Source: Bacteroidales bacterium (GTDB lineage Bacteria; Bacteroidota; Bacteroidia; Bacteroidales; GCA-2748055). From it: 44,563 bases of DNA. The position numbers and the translations under genes are program-made. The notes under the pieces were generated by a model. It saw only the letters and a program-made list of their open reading frames with translations, was not told the DNA's origin and made no database searches. Position 1 is the first letter of the stretch. Each line of letters opens with the position of its first letter. This document shows, in pieces, positions 1 to 9,334 of this stretch. The stretch is from positions 1-44,563 of the forward strand of contig JAIOZM010000029.1 in NCBI GenBank assembly GCA_021740585.1, read 5' to 3'.

Positions 1-774
1 ATCGGCAAGGGCATTGAATGAATAGGACAGCGCTCCAAACTCGTTTTGCGAAGTATTGGAACTTCGGGCCGTTAAATCGCCTTTGTGAAATCGCTGGGTT
101 GCCCCAATAAGCTCGTCAATTGGTTTGCGCATGGCCCGTAGCAAAAACCAACTTATAAAAAGCGATATGAAAAAAATGATAGCGATTAGGATGAATAATT
201 GTTTGTTTAACGACCTGTTTAATTCCTGAGCTGTGCTATGTAATGAATCGGCTTTGTTGCTGGCAAAAATATCGACTTTATCCAACGACATGAATACAAC
301 TTCAACATGTATACCTGCAATCCCATCTTCAGAATAGGTTCTTAGTGCTGCCTCTGTTGTTTTTCCTTCCCTGAGCAGCCGGATGGTTTCTTCTCTCATT
401 GAATTCCATACAATAAAGTTTTGCTTCAGAGAATCGATATCGGAACGGGGACCTAAATAGCACTCATAAAGGATATCAATTCGCTCGAAAGCGGAAGATT
501 TATACAGCTCAATATTGTTGAGTGTGACCGGCATTCGTATGTCGCTTTCGGGTAAAAACAAATCTTTCATCTCGCGATGCATTGCGGTAATGTAGAATTT
601 CAATTCCCCCACAGCCCTGCGCACCTGCAAAGGATGGTTATACATCGTTTCTGTTTGTTGGGCGATATTGTTAGTATGCTCGTAGGAGATAAAACCAATT
701 ACAATCACAAATAAAAGCAGGATAGCAAAGCCTGTTTTAAGGAGTGTTCCGATTTTTAGGTTTTCGAGTTTCAT
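1..774 (-). CDS. Membrane sensor with 4HB-type periplasmic domain and HAMP (N-terminal part, runs off the window)
   Basis: An open frame of 258 codons starts with ATG at 774 and continues without a stop past base 1, so the C-terminal output domain is missing. The translation shows a first membrane helix at about residues 12-30, a helical extracytoplasmic region of about 160 residues rich in Glu, Arg and Asn (four-helix-bundle sensor style), a second membrane helix at about 193-212 (FILIAIIFFISLFISWFLL) and then a HAMP linker (MRKPIDELIGATQRFHKGDL, then NEFGALSYSFN). Such an arrangement is found both in methyl-accepting chemotaxis proteins and in histidine kinases; the output domain lies outside the window. 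The same-strand cheR upstream makes a methyl-accepting role possible, but a kinase cannot be excluded. Confidence 0.8.
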   Translation of the reverse strand, partial: MKLENLKIGTLLKTGFAILLLFVIVIGFISYEHTNNIAQQTETMYNHPLQVRRAVGELKFYITAMHREMKDLFLPESDIRMPVTLNNIELYKSSAFERIDILYECYLGPRSDIDSLKQNFIVWNSMREETIRLLREGKTTEAALRTYSEDGIAGIHVEVVFMSLDKVDIFASNKADSLHSTAQELNRSLNKQLFILIAIIFFISLFISWFLLRAMRKPIDELIGATQRFHKGDLTARSSNTSQNEFGALSYSFNALAD

Positions 775-800
775 ATTTAGTTTTTTTTAATATCGTTAAA

Positions 801-901
801 TTTGAACGCTGATAAAACGGATGCAAGCAACGCTGATTATCGCTGATTTTCTATCCGTGTAAATCCGCGATATTTTAATATCAACGTCATCCGCGTTCCA
901 T
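801..901. repeat. Left ~100-bp direct repeat flanking the GxxExxY gene
   Basis: This begins TTTGAACGCTGATAAA and ends ATCCGCGTTCCAT. A near-identical copy lies at 1332-1431. The repeat overlaps the 3' end of the GxxExxY gene and supplies its last codons. A further partial unit (CATCCGCGTTCCATTTTTT) follows at about 909-927. Internally it contains short reiterations of CGCTGATT. Confidence 0.8.
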
Positions 902-1303
902 TTTTTCGTCATCCGCGTTCCATTTTTTTCGAGAATTTTCATAAACCTTACGAATAAATTCAGGCTTTTTGCCAAAGTTTAAAAGTAATCCAACTTCCAT
1001 ATCTGTTCCTCTTAGATAGTTAATCAACTGGCATTCAAATTCCTTCACTAAATATTCTGCGGCTTTTAGCTCCAGAATAATTAAATTATCAACCACAATA
1101 TCTGCATAATATTCACCTACTTCAACATCTTTGTAGAAAACTTTAATTTGTTTTTGAGCCTCCACCTGAAACCCCCTGGTTTTTAATTCAAAGAATAAGG
1201 CATTCTGATAAACTTTTTCAAGAAAACCATAGCCCAATTCATTATACACATCATAAAAGGTTTTTATTATTTTTTCTGTTAAGTCTTTGTGCAGTAGCTT
1301 CAT
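887..1303 (-). CDS. GxxExxY protein, PD-(D/E)XK nuclease-like family
   Basis: The 138-residue product has the signature GFLEKVY (GxxExxY) near residue 27, then ADIVVDNLIILELKA around 68-82, which carries the D...ExK pattern of the PD-(D/E)XK nuclease fold, a conserved QLINYLR segment and GLLLNFG near the end. This is the GxxExxY family, common and often multicopy in Bacteroidota; its biological role is not established. The gene sits between ~100-bp direct repeats and separates cheR from the sensor on the same strand. Its last dozen codons (NADDEKMERG) and stop lie in repeat DNA, so the natural domain probably ends near ENSRKKW. It may be a passenger of a small mobile cassette. Confidence 0.9.
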   Translation of the reverse strand: MKLLHKDLTEKIIKTFYDVYNELGYGFLEKVYQNALFFELKTRGFQVEAQKQIKVFYKDVEVGEYYADIVVDNLIILELKAAEYLVKEFECQLINYLRGTDMEVGLLLNFGKKPEFIRKVYENSRKKWNADDEKMERG

Positions 1304-1331
1304 ACTATATTATTTTTAGAACGCTGTTAAT

Positions 1332-1431
1332 TTTGAACGCTGATAAAGCGGATGCAAGCAACGCTGATTATCGCTGATTTTTATCTGTCTAAATCCGCGT
1401 TATTTTAATATCTGCGTTATCCGCGTTCCAT
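1332..1431. repeat. Right ~100-bp direct repeat flanking the GxxExxY gene
   Basis: Second copy of the repeat at 801-901, about 90 percent identical by eye (differences include AAACGG/AAGCGG and CAACGTCATCC/TGCGTTATCC). It starts about 28 bases upstream of the GxxExxY start codon and runs into the 3' end of cheR, supplying the last codons and the stop of that gene. Confidence 0.8.
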
Positions 1432-2269
1432 CCTTTTCCCGTGTTCCACCTTTTTTCTGAAATATCCCCGACTGTAGAAATACTTCAGAAAAATCTAAAT
1501 TTAACAAAATTTGTCTTTCTGCTTCACCTGTAATCAAATAACCACCATCTGATATAGATTTACTAATTTTATTAACTATCTGCTTCTGGTTTTTAGAGTT
1601 GAAATAAAACAACAGATTGGCACAGAATACGATATCGAAATCTCCAAATATACTTACTGAAGGGCTGCCTGAATTTTTGCCGAGTAAGTCGAAAATAGAA
1701 AAATCGATATTTTCTTTCAGTTCAGATTTAATAGTAAACACATCATTTCGCTTTGTGAACCATTTTTCTGCCCGTTTAAAATTTATGTTATTTAGAGCTG
1801 AAGATGGGTATTCCCCATGCTTGGCTTTATTAATTTGCGCATCGCATTTATCGGTTGCAAAAATTCTATATTTAAACTTTTCATCATCTCCGCCCCTAAG
1901 CTCTTCCAATAACATTGCAAAACTATAAACCTCCTGCCCTTGTGCACATGCTGCTGACCATATACGTATTTCCTTCTTTTTCTTTTTTTTCACTATGTAT
2001 GGTAGAACTATGCGTTCCAAAACTGCAAAAGTGAGGGCATTGCGAAAAAACTCACTATAATTGTTTTGAAGCGAAGCTATTAAAAGATTTCCTTCAGTAC
2101 TATTTTGCTTAAGAAAAGTGAAATACTCCTCCATGGAGTCGCACATAGATGTTGATATTCTGTTCTGAAGTGTTTTTTTTAGGAATGAATCTTCATAAGT
2201 TGAGACGTCAATGCCCTGTGATTGCCTGAGAAAATCACAAATATCATTTATTTGTTTTATTTCTTTCAT
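1400..2269 (-). CDS. cheR: CheR-type chemoreceptor glutamate methyltransferase
   Basis: The 289-residue protein has the two-part CheR layout: an N-terminal helical domain (about 1-75, with NYSEFFRN matching the conserved N-x-T/S-x-F-F-R stretch) and an SAM-dependent methyltransferase domain with motif I IRIWSAACAQGQEVYSFAM (about 100-118), an acidic SAM-ribose loop (ATDKC near 139) and FDIVFCANLLFYF near 210-222, where the usual FCRN reads FCAN. CheR proteins use SAM to methylate glutamates of chemoreceptors or receptor-like sensors. The sensor at 1-774 lies downstream on the same strand and could be the partner. The last ~15 residues (TREKDGTRITQILK) are encoded by the direct repeat at 1332-1431, so the native C-terminus was probably replaced when the repeat arrived. 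Confidence 0.85.
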   Translation of the reverse strand: MKEIKQINDICDFLRQSQGIDVSTYEDSFLKKTLQNRISTSMCDSMEEYFTFLKQNSTEGNLLIASLQNNYSEFFRNALTFAVLERIVLPYIVKKKKKKEIRIWSAACAQGQEVYSFAMLLEELRGGDDEKFKYRIFATDKCDAQINKAKHGEYPSSALNNINFKRAEKWFTKRNDVFTIKSELKENIDFSIFDLLGKNSGSPSVSIFGDFDIVFCANLLFYFNSKNQKQIVNKISKSISDGGYLITGEAERQILLNLDFSEVFLQSGIFQKKGGTREKDGTRITQILK

Positions 2270-2587
2270 TATTCAACTTTAGTATATCCTTAATACTGAC
2301 GAGGTTTTCCAATTAGTTCGCTTACTTCCTGTTTTTTTGTGAATGTTCTTTTTTTCTACTTTAAAGATACCACATTCACAGGTAGTTTCTTTTAGGCATT
2401 GGCTTTAACGAAAGTCTGCTTAAAAACTCAATTTAAATATAAATATAAGGTCTTAGAATGAAACTCAGAGGCTTTTGGGGCAATAAAATCGTTTTCATGT
2501 TCGTAGTTGTTTTTAAAGTCAGAATTAAAAACTCCTTTAATTGACATAAAATAAGCTGAATTTCAGCCTTTAATCAGGCAAACAGCA
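2270..2587. other. Gene-free interval, 318 bp
   Basis: No convincing reading frame. A 13-bp palindrome GCTGAATTTCAGC at 2555-2567 lies just downstream of the transposase remnant; read on the minus strand it is followed by TTATTTTATG and could be a weak terminator or part of an insertion-sequence end. T-rich stretches occur at 2330-2357. Confidence 0.4.
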
Positions 2588-2845
2588 CTACCTCAATGCT
2601 TTAATGAACTCTTCGGCTCCCAACACCGAAATACACCGCCTCAGGTTGTAGCCGATAAACATCAGCCCAGCTTCACCCAGGACATTATCGTTTCCACAAA
2701 CTAGAGTGAAAGTGAACCCCCGTGTCAGTGAGCATTCGTTGAATTGTTGTCGTTTCATGGTTCCTAATATATACCCGGTGATCTGTTGTCGCTTGCGGTA
2801 ATAATCGGGATTTTGATGTAACCTTTGTGCATTTTCTTCTACCAT
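2588..2845 (-). pseudogene. C-terminal remnant of an IS1182-type DDE transposase
   Basis: The translated remnant of about 85 residues retains the typical C-terminal end of IS1182-family transposases: VEENAQRLHQNPDYYRKRQQ, then ITGYILGTMKRQ, GFTFTLVCGNDNVLGEAGLM and FIGYNLRRCISVLG. The middle (QFNECSLTRG) does not fit the family and suggests small lesions. The N-terminal domain and the DDE catalytic core are absent, so this is a decayed element that cannot transpose. Related coding seems to end near 2879; no inverted terminal repeats were identified. The family assignment comes from recognising the conserved C-terminal sequence, not from a search. Confidence 0.75.
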
Positions 2846-2879
2846 GTCCGCATATTACTGCGGAAAATGTATCTTCCAT

Positions 2880-3350
2880 TTTTACTTTGAGTGCATAAAT
2901 GTTTACTTGTGCATGTTTTACAGGCGGGTGGGTGATACGGTGGGCGGCCTTCTTAAAAATTCTGCCAACTAGTTTAAGTGCAGGTGTTTTACAATGAATT
3001 TATCCCAAATTGGGCTAATATCCACAGGTGTGATTACTTATATATTTTTATCTAAGTTAATATTAAATTTTGACGTTTATACCGGGTTGGGTAGGAATAT
3101 TTTATGGGTATGCTATAATTTTATAATGGATTTGGACGAATCGTCAACCATTATGCAAAGGAAAAAAATAGGACTGCGATTGTATTTCGTACATTTATGT
3201 GTATGGTGGTTTACATGACTGATTATACCAAAAATGTACTAAATTTTACTAGTCAGGTCGCATATAAAATCTATTAGGAGGAAATTGGAATTTAAGCTTT
3301 TTTGTGGTATCTATCTGGGCTTAAGATATGTCTTCGAATAGTCAGGAATT
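2880..3350. other. Gene-free interval next to the IS remnant
   Basis: About 470 bp with no supported gene. A short plus-strand frame (2994-3218) has no recognisable domain and very AT-rich codons and is not called. Probably decayed IS-flanking DNA plus the region downstream of the DUF4249 gene. Confidence 0.4.
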
Positions 3351-4217
3351 TTATTTATCAGGGTATTCCGGTACTATCTTTACCGCCCTGTCTATGGAAT
3401 ATGCCGTAAAAAATCCGAGTGCCCCATTGCTGATGTTGGTGGTAATATTAGCCGGTGGACCACTAAATAATGGCGCTCTCATAAATGTTTCTGTGCGGGC
3501 TTCATTTATAAAATTGTAATACTCCTCAGTTATCCCGTTTATTTCAAATATTACGGTGTCTCCCGGAAATGCCTTCTCTGCGCTTTTTGAGTCATCCAGA
3601 AATTGAGAAGTAATTCCATTGGTATAACTTCCGTTAAAAAAGTCATCGTTTTGAACCACATATTCCGATAGTGTATCGGTTTGCAATTCACCGTTTAACC
3701 ATACTTTGAAGGAATAAAAGTTTCTTACATCAAGGGGATCCCAGGCATAAACCATAACTTCCCAACCTGAGAAAAAGTGGACAGCTGTGTGTTTTAAACC
3801 TATCGAATCGAGGGGATTAACTGTGGGTAAGAAGGAGCTGGCAGAATAATCTTCATCCACACCATCAAGATCAATATCTACCCCTGAAATCAATAAAGAA
3901 TAAGTGATTCCGGCCATTCCAAAGAAGTCATCCGGACTGTAATAATTTCCGGTACCCACCGGTTTTTCAGTAAATAAAAGGCTGCTGTCGGCATACCGCA
4001 CTTCAACTCTGGCTCCTGATATGCCCTGAGCCGGTTCATTCAGATAATAATCGGCCGATTTTTTAAGGCTGATGCGATGGGCACAGGTATCAGTAGTAAT
4101 TTCACCATAAACTACAAGCCGGGCTGTGGAACTATCCAATTCTATATCTATCTTCTCGGTACACGACGAAAAGACTGTAAGTATTAAAATTAGAATAATT
4201 AATAAGCTATAACGCAT
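3351..4217 (-). CDS. DUF4249 family outer-membrane lipoprotein, partner of the adjacent TonB-dependent receptor
   Basis: The 288-residue product starts with a lipoprotein signal (hydrophobic LLIILILILTVFSSC, lipidated Cys at about 19) followed by a beta-rich body. Segments such as ARLVVYGEITTDTCAHRISL, GARVEVRYADSS and YYSPDDFFGMAGITYSLLI are typical of the DUF4249 family, which in Bacteroidota is usually encoded next to a CarboxypepD_reg-type TonB-dependent receptor. The gene begins 3 bp after the receptor's stop codon, so the two are almost certainly co-transcribed. The likely role is a cell-surface accessory or substrate-capture lipoprotein for the receptor; the substrate is unknown. No starch-binding SusD signature is visible. 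Confidence 0.85.
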   Translation of the reverse strand: MRYSLLIILILILTVFSSCTEKIDIELDSSTARLVVYGEITTDTCAHRISLKKSADYYLNEPAQGISGARVEVRYADSSLLFTEKPVGTGNYYSPDDFFGMAGITYSLLISGVDIDLDGVDEDYSASSFLPTVNPLDSIGLKHTAVHFFSGWEVMVYAWDPLDVRNFYSFKVWLNGELQTDTLSEYVVQNDDFFNGSYTNGITSQFLDDSKSAEKAFPGDTVIFEINGITEEYYNFINEARTETFMRAPLFSGPPANITTNISNGALGFFTAYSIDRAVKIVPEYPDK

Positions 4218-4220
4218 GTT

Positions 4221-6563
4221 CTAAAATTTAAAATTATAAGTAACCGCCGGAATGATTGAAAATAAATAGGTCTTTTCAGCATAGGTTATGGTCGGATCTG
4301 TTTCATCCTGAACAAAATTTATAGCCCAGGTATTTTTCCTCTTGTAAGCATTGTAAACTGAGAAATTCCATTCTCCCTGCCAGTTTCTCTTTGTATTCTT
4401 TTTCCCCTGCAGTGTCACCGACAAATCCATCCTGTGGTAATTGTCATAACGATAATCGTTTCTGTCTGAATAAATGGGAAGAATCTTACCCAAAAGCTCA
4501 TACCTTCCGGTAGGAAAAGTTGAAGGCAAACCGCTGGAATAAACCCAGTTACCGCTAATACTCAAGCGATCATTTAACTGATAATTAAGTACCAATGAAA
4601 TATCGTGAGGTTTATCGTAAGGGGCATCATATACCTTGCCATTATTTATTCCTTCAATCTTCCTTTCGGTTTTTGAAAGTGTATAAGCCAGCCAACCGTT
4701 AAACTTTTTCTCGCTTATTTTTAGCAGGAATTCTATTCCGTATGACCAGCTTTTCCCTGTTCTTACTTCCCCATCAAGAAATGGATTTAGCAGAAGTACT
4801 GCGTGATCGCGGAAATCAATGGTGTTATTCATAGATTTATAGTATGCTTCCACAGAAGCTTCCAAACGGTTATCTCTCATATTCTTAAAATACCCAAGGG
4901 AAAATTGATCAGAAACCTGAGGTTTTACATTGGGGCTTGCTGAAAACCATATATCAAGTGGCGTGCCGGCGGTAGAATTTTGTGCCAACTGAAGATATTG
5001 ACGGGTTCTGTTATAACTGGCCTTTATTGAGTTCTTTTCGTTTATGGTATAATTCAAACCCAACCTCGGCTCAAGTCCTGAAAAGGTATTGAAAAGTTCG
5101 CCCTTATTATAAACAACAGAATCACTAACCATAAAATCCTGATCGTAATTATATATCGTTGCCTGTCCAATGTTTTGAAATACAGAAAACCTTAGTCCGT
5201 ATTTCAACGACCAATGCTTGCTCAAATTATGTTCGCTCATGGCATAAATCCCACTCTCCAGAGCAAAATTATCGGGGACTTTGAATTCTGTGAATAAGGA
5301 CTCCTCCCCGGTTCCTTTGGCAATACCCGGAGTAAATTGATGGTAGGTTGAAACAGCCCCAAATTTAAATGTAAATTCAGGCTTCAGATAATAAATAAAA
5401 TCAGCTTTGGCACTCAGATCAGACAAATCGGATTTCCAGAGAAAGCCGTTAGGTTGATTGGCCGGGGTTCCGAGCTCATAATCGTAATACGAATTAATAA
5501 GGGTGAAATTGCTGAAGAGTTTCTGACTAAATAAGTGATTCCATCTAAAAGAAAAGCTTCGATTGCCGTACTCCATTCCCGCAAACTCATTTGCAAAAAC
5601 ATCTCTTCCAAAATACCCTGAAAGAAAAAGCCTGTTGTTTTCATTTATGATATGATTGATCTTCATATTCAAATCGTAAAAATGAAGTTTACTGTCTTTA
5701 ATTTCATCACCTCCCAAAAGAGGCAGAAACAAATCAGCATAGGTACGTCTTCCGGCTACGAGAAAACTGGTCCTGTTTTTAATTATCGGGCCTTCCATAG
5801 TTAACCGGCTCGAAATGGAACCTATTCCACCGGAGGCCGAAAACTTCTTATTATTTCCATCCTTCATTCTAACATCCAGCAGAGAGGCAAGTCGCCCTCC
5901 TGAACTTGCCGGAATATCTCCTTTATATAAATTTACATCTTTAATAGCATCATTATTAAAAACGGAGAAAAAACCCATCATGTGGGAAGCGTTATATACC
6001 GTGGCTTCATCAAGCAACACCAGATTCTGATCGATAGATCCGCCTCTGACACTAAATCCTGATGACCCTTCGGAAGGACTGGAAACACCCGGTAGCAGTT
6101 GAATGGCTTTAATCACATCAACTTCACCCATTAATGCCGGAATTCTTCTAATTGACTGAATGGGAAGGTAAACCGTACCCATTTCAAGACTTGTAATATT
6201 GGCATTCTTTTTTACCGTGCTTATGCTTACTTCTTCCAATAAAGTCTTCGATTTTGACAGTTCAATGTTAAGAACTTGATTTCCAAACATTTTAACCCTC
6301 ATTTCTGTAGTAACATAACCAATATAGGAGAATCCGATTGTATACTCATCTTCGTTCAGGGTTAAGGAATAAAAGCCGTATTTATTTGCCACGGTACCGG
6401 ATCCCAGTTCCTTAGCATAAATATTTGCTCCTATAAGTTCCTCACCTGTTTCAGCATCCGTAACATGGCCTGATAAAGTATAACCAACCAAAGGGTTTAC
6501 TTCGGCTTGTGTTACAGGAAACCACAAAACCCAAATAAAAATGAGACTAAAAATAAACTTCAT
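4221..6563 (-). CDS. TonB-dependent receptor with N-terminal carboxypeptidase-regulatory-like domain
   Basis: Start chosen at ATG 6563, because it gives a clean signal peptide (MKFIFSLIFIWVLWFPVTQA); an upstream ATG at 6602 would add 13 residues of poor signal character. After the signal comes a CarboxypepD_reg-like beta-sandwich (LSGHVTDAETGEELIGANIY ... GFYSLTLNEDEYTIGFSYIG), then a plug domain (GEVDVIKAIQLLPGVSSPSE, GFSVRGGSIDQNLVLLDEA), then a ~550-residue 22-strand-type barrel ending in aromatic residues (AVTYNFKF). It takes up an unknown ligand across the outer membrane using TonB-ExbBD energy. The DUF4249 lipoprotein gene follows after 3 bp. Length (about 780 residues) is normal for this receptor class, which is shorter than SusC proteins. 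Confidence 0.9.
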   Translation of the reverse strand: MKFIFSLIFIWVLWFPVTQAEVNPLVGYTLSGHVTDAETGEELIGANIYAKELGSGTVANKYGFYSLTLNEDEYTIGFSYIGYVTTEMRVKMFGNQVLNIELSKSKTLLEEVSISTVKKNANITSLEMGTVYLPIQSIRRIPALMGEVDVIKAIQLLPGVSSPSEGSSGFSVRGGSIDQNLVLLDEATVYNASHMMGFFSVFNNDAIKDVNLYKGDIPASSGGRLASLLDVRMKDGNNKKFSASGGIGSISSRLTMEGPIIKNRTSFLVAGRRTYADLFLPLLGGDEIKDSKLHFYDLNMKINHIINENNRLFLSGYFGRDVFANEFAGMEYGNRSFSFRWNHLFSQKLFSNFTLINSYYDYELGTPANQPNGFLWKSDLSDLSAKADFIYYLKPEFTFKFGAVSTYHQFTPGIAKGTGEESLFTEFKVPDNFALESGIYAMSEHNLSKHWSLKYGLRFSVFQNIGQATIYNYDQDFMVSDSVVYNKGELFNTFSGLEPRLGLNYTINEKNSIKASYNRTRQYLQLAQNSTAGTPLDIWFSASPNVKPQVSDQFSLGYFKNMRDNRLEASVEAYYKSMNNTIDFRDHAVLLLNPFLDGEVRTGKSWSYGIEFLLKISEKKFNGWLAYTLSKTERKIEGINNGKVYDAPYDKPHDISLVLNYQLNDRLSISGNWVYSSGLPSTFPTGRYELLGKILPIYSDRNDYRYDNYHRMDLSVTLQGKKNTKRNWQGEWNFSVYNAYKRKNTWAINFVQDETDPTITYAEKTYLFSIIPAVTYNFKF

Positions 6564-6850
6564 GAAAATATTTTTTTCTTGGCTAATTAACTCAAATATC
6601 AAGCCACAACTCTCTTTCGATTCAAAAATCTGTTAAAGAAGCATGTCATTACAAAAGCACTGCCATATTTATTAATTTCGACTAAATTACTGAACTACCT
6701 CAATTAGCATGATGTCGTATTAGTAAAACCCGAAAGTTGCCGCTTTGTTCTTTTTCATCAGTATCAGATATGAGATATTTAAACTATTCGGGAGGTTTTA
6801 GTATACAATCAGCATCAGACAATTTTGAATAAAACAGCTTATGTTTTTTC

Positions 6851-9334
6851 CTAAAAAATATCAGAACCACCCATTTCAGAATCTTCAGATCCTGATGATC
6901 TGCTTCGCTTCTGATTATAGTTATTTATTTTATAACTCAAAGAAAGCATTACTACATGTGGTTCACGGGTCATCTGTAAATAGGATGAAAAGTCGGTTGA
7001 GCTCGAAGTAAACTCATGTTTCATCGTTCCAAAGATATCTCTTACCTGCAGTGTTGCGGATAATTTCCGATCGAAAAAATCATGTCTCAATGCCACATTT
7101 GAAAACAGGAAGGCAGCTCGGGTGCCCTGAGCAGTCACCGACGGTCCCATATACATACCTGTAAGCTGCAGCCTTGTTTTGGTTGAAAAATTGAAGGTGG
7201 TATTCAGACGCATATCCCAATTATTGCTCCTTGTATCTATTTCAATTCCATTAATTTCACCCTCAATCCAATACCTGTAAAGACTGGAAGTTGCATTTAC
7301 ATTCAACCATTCCTTATAACTTAGGTTTACCATCAATTCTCCACCTAAGGAATGATCCTGACTGATATTATCATACGTCATTAATGAAATCTTATTTTCA
7401 ATATCATATACTTCCTGAACCCTTTCAATTTTGTTGATGGTGTTTTTGTAATATGTTTCAAAGGCTATGAACGATTTTCCGAATGTCTTAGTATAGCCCA
7501 ATTCATACGAATTCATGTATTCAGGTTCGAGAGTTGGATCTCCCTGACGCAGAGTGGTGGAATTCATATACGTAATAAATGGTTCCAGCATCATGCCGCG
7601 GGGACGATTAATTCTTCTGCTGTAGGAAGCTGTTAACTGTTGATTATTTTCGAGTGATCTTGACAGATGGACGGTAGGGAAGAAATCTAATCTCTTAATT
7701 TTATATGGCTCTGAAAGTTCAAGATAATCGACTTTCCGGTTGGTATATTCCCCTCTTAAACCGAGCTGATACTGATATTTACCCAGCTTATTTCCATAGG
7801 TAGCATAAACTGCCTGTATATTCCGGTAGAAATCATTGGCACTTGAAAAACTATCATTGGGCATCCAGATGTTATCGTCAGGTATATAATTTTCAAAGAG
7901 GTAAACTTCAGCTGAATTATCCTGTCTCATTTGGTAGCCCGATTCAAAACGACCCGATTCACCAATCGGTTTAGTATAATCGATTTGTACACGAAATTCC
8001 TTATCATCGCCAATTTCTGATGATCTTAATTGCTCAGGTACAAGTCCGATTTTTTCAAATAATGAATTCGAAATATACTCCTTTTGCTCATCATAATCAG
8101 AACCTGCGTCTTTACTATAGTCAATGAAAGCTACTATTTCATGTCCGGGATCTGCAAATTTACGGGTATAATTCAGATTGAATTTATAATAATCCTCTCC
8201 ATGAAAATTATAGCTGTCGCTTATCAAATAATCATTATAAGTAAGCGCGTCATTATAAATATGCTGATCGCTTATTCCACCGCTGCCCCGCTCCTGCACT
8301 CCCACGGCACCTGATAAGGATAGAATATTACTTTCATTAAAAGAATAATCGATTCCACCTTTAATTTCCTTACCAAATCTTCCCATATTCCGGGATCCCC
8401 TCGATTCATCATAAGAAGATTCATCCTGAGAAGCATCATAAAATTCCTTTAACTGGTACAAATCACCACTATAAGTCTGGTCGTTATAGCTGGCACCACC
8501 ATAAAGATTAAATTTTTCAGTTTTATAATTTAGTAAAAAATCTCCGCTATATTTCTCTCCTGTTCCCAAAGTGGTATTCACAACCCCTGATAAACCCTGC
8601 AAAGCATTCTTTTTGGAAATGATATTTATAATACCTGCCATTCCATCCGGATCAAATTTTGCTGACGGATTGGTAATTATTTCAATGTTTCTGATTGCAT
8701 TGGCCGGTATTTGTTGCAATGCATCACTACCCGTAAGGGGTGAAGGTTTACCATCGATAAGTACCGTGAAATTTCCACTTCCGCGTAAACTTACATTCCC
8801 GTCTATATCAACGTTAACAGAAGGTGTGTTTTGAAGTACATCCACAGCAGTTCCTGTAGCCGCATTAATATCCTGCCCCACATTTATTACTTTCCTGTCA
8901 ATTTTATATTCTACATGAGCCTGGGAGGCAATTACTTCGACTTCATCGAGTTCCTGTGCTGAATGCGACAATCTGAGTTCTCCCACATCGATAAAAATTT
9001 GTTTTGGTGTTAACGTAAGGTCTTCCTTTGTTTGCTTCTCATAACCCATAAAGTTAGCAATCAGATAATATTTCCCATAAGGAAGTTCCTTCAGGATAAA
9101 ACTGCCGTCGGGGCCTGAAATAGTACCGGTTACCAAACTTGAGTCTCTCATGCTATATAAAGCCACAGAGGTAAATTCAACCGGTGAATTCGTATCATCA
9201 TCGTAAATTACTCCTTTTATTAGCGATTCCCTCACACTCATCATTGCGGCCCGATCTGTCCCTGAGGGTTGTTGTGCTTCCAAAACAGAAGACAAAGCGA
9301 ACAGGAAAACTAAAATTGCTATATTCTTTTTCAT
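6851..9334 (-). CDS. Outer-membrane beta-barrel receptor, TonB-dependent type, with CarboxypepD_reg domain
   Basis: The 827-residue protein has a signal peptide (MKKNIAILVFLFALSSVLEA), a carboxypeptidase-regulatory-like domain (VIYDDDTNSPVEFTSVALYS ... GPDGSFILKELPYGKYYLIA), a plug (AATGTAVDVLQNTPSVNVDI, then GNVSLRGSGNFTVLIDGKPS, GMAGIINIISKKN) and a long barrel. This matches the outer-membrane beta-barrel receptor family common in Bacteroidota that often lacks a SusD partner. The C-terminus ends in a Ser/Gly/Asp-rich tail after LSLSYKINNYNQ. It is 287 bp from the next receptor gene on the same strand and may be a separate transcription unit; the ligand is unknown. Confidence 0.88.
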   Translation of the reverse strand: MKKNIAILVFLFALSSVLEAQQPSGTDRAAMMSVRESLIKGVIYDDDTNSPVEFTSVALYSMRDSSLVTGTISGPDGSFILKELPYGKYYLIANFMGYEKQTKEDLTLTPKQIFIDVGELRLSHSAQELDEVEVIASQAHVEYKIDRKVINVGQDINAATGTAVDVLQNTPSVNVDIDGNVSLRGSGNFTVLIDGKPSPLTGSDALQQIPANAIRNIEIITNPSAKFDPDGMAGIINIISKKNALQGLSGVVNTTLGTGEKYSGDFLLNYKTEKFNLYGGASYNDQTYSGDLYQLKEFYDASQDESSYDESRGSRNMGRFGKEIKGGIDYSFNESNILSLSGAVGVQERGSGGISDQHIYNDALTYNDYLISDSYNFHGEDYYKFNLNYTRKFADPGHEIVAFIDYSKDAGSDYDEQKEYISNSLFEKIGLVPEQLRSSEIGDDKEFRVQIDYTKPIGESGRFESGYQMRQDNSAEVYLFENYIPDDNIWMPNDSFSSANDFYRNIQAVYATYGNKLGKYQYQLGLRGEYTNRKVDYLELSEPYKIKRLDFFPTVHLSRSLENNQQLTASYSRRINRPRGMMLEPFITYMNSTTLRQGDPTLEPEYMNSYELGYTKTFGKSFIAFETYYKNTINKIERVQEVYDIENKISLMTYDNISQDHSLGGELMVNLSYKEWLNVNATSSLYRYWIEGEINGIEIDTRSNNWDMRLNTTFNFSTKTRLQLTGMYMGPSVTAQGTRAAFLFSNVALRHDFFDRKLSATLQVRDIFGTMKHEFTSSSTDFSSYLQMTREPHVVMLSLSYKINNYNQKRSRSSGSEDSEMGGSDIF

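Noticed and set aside
2994..3218. 74-codon plus-strand frame in the interval next to the IS remnant
   Set aside because: AT-rich, no signal, domain or ribosome-binding site; likely chance.
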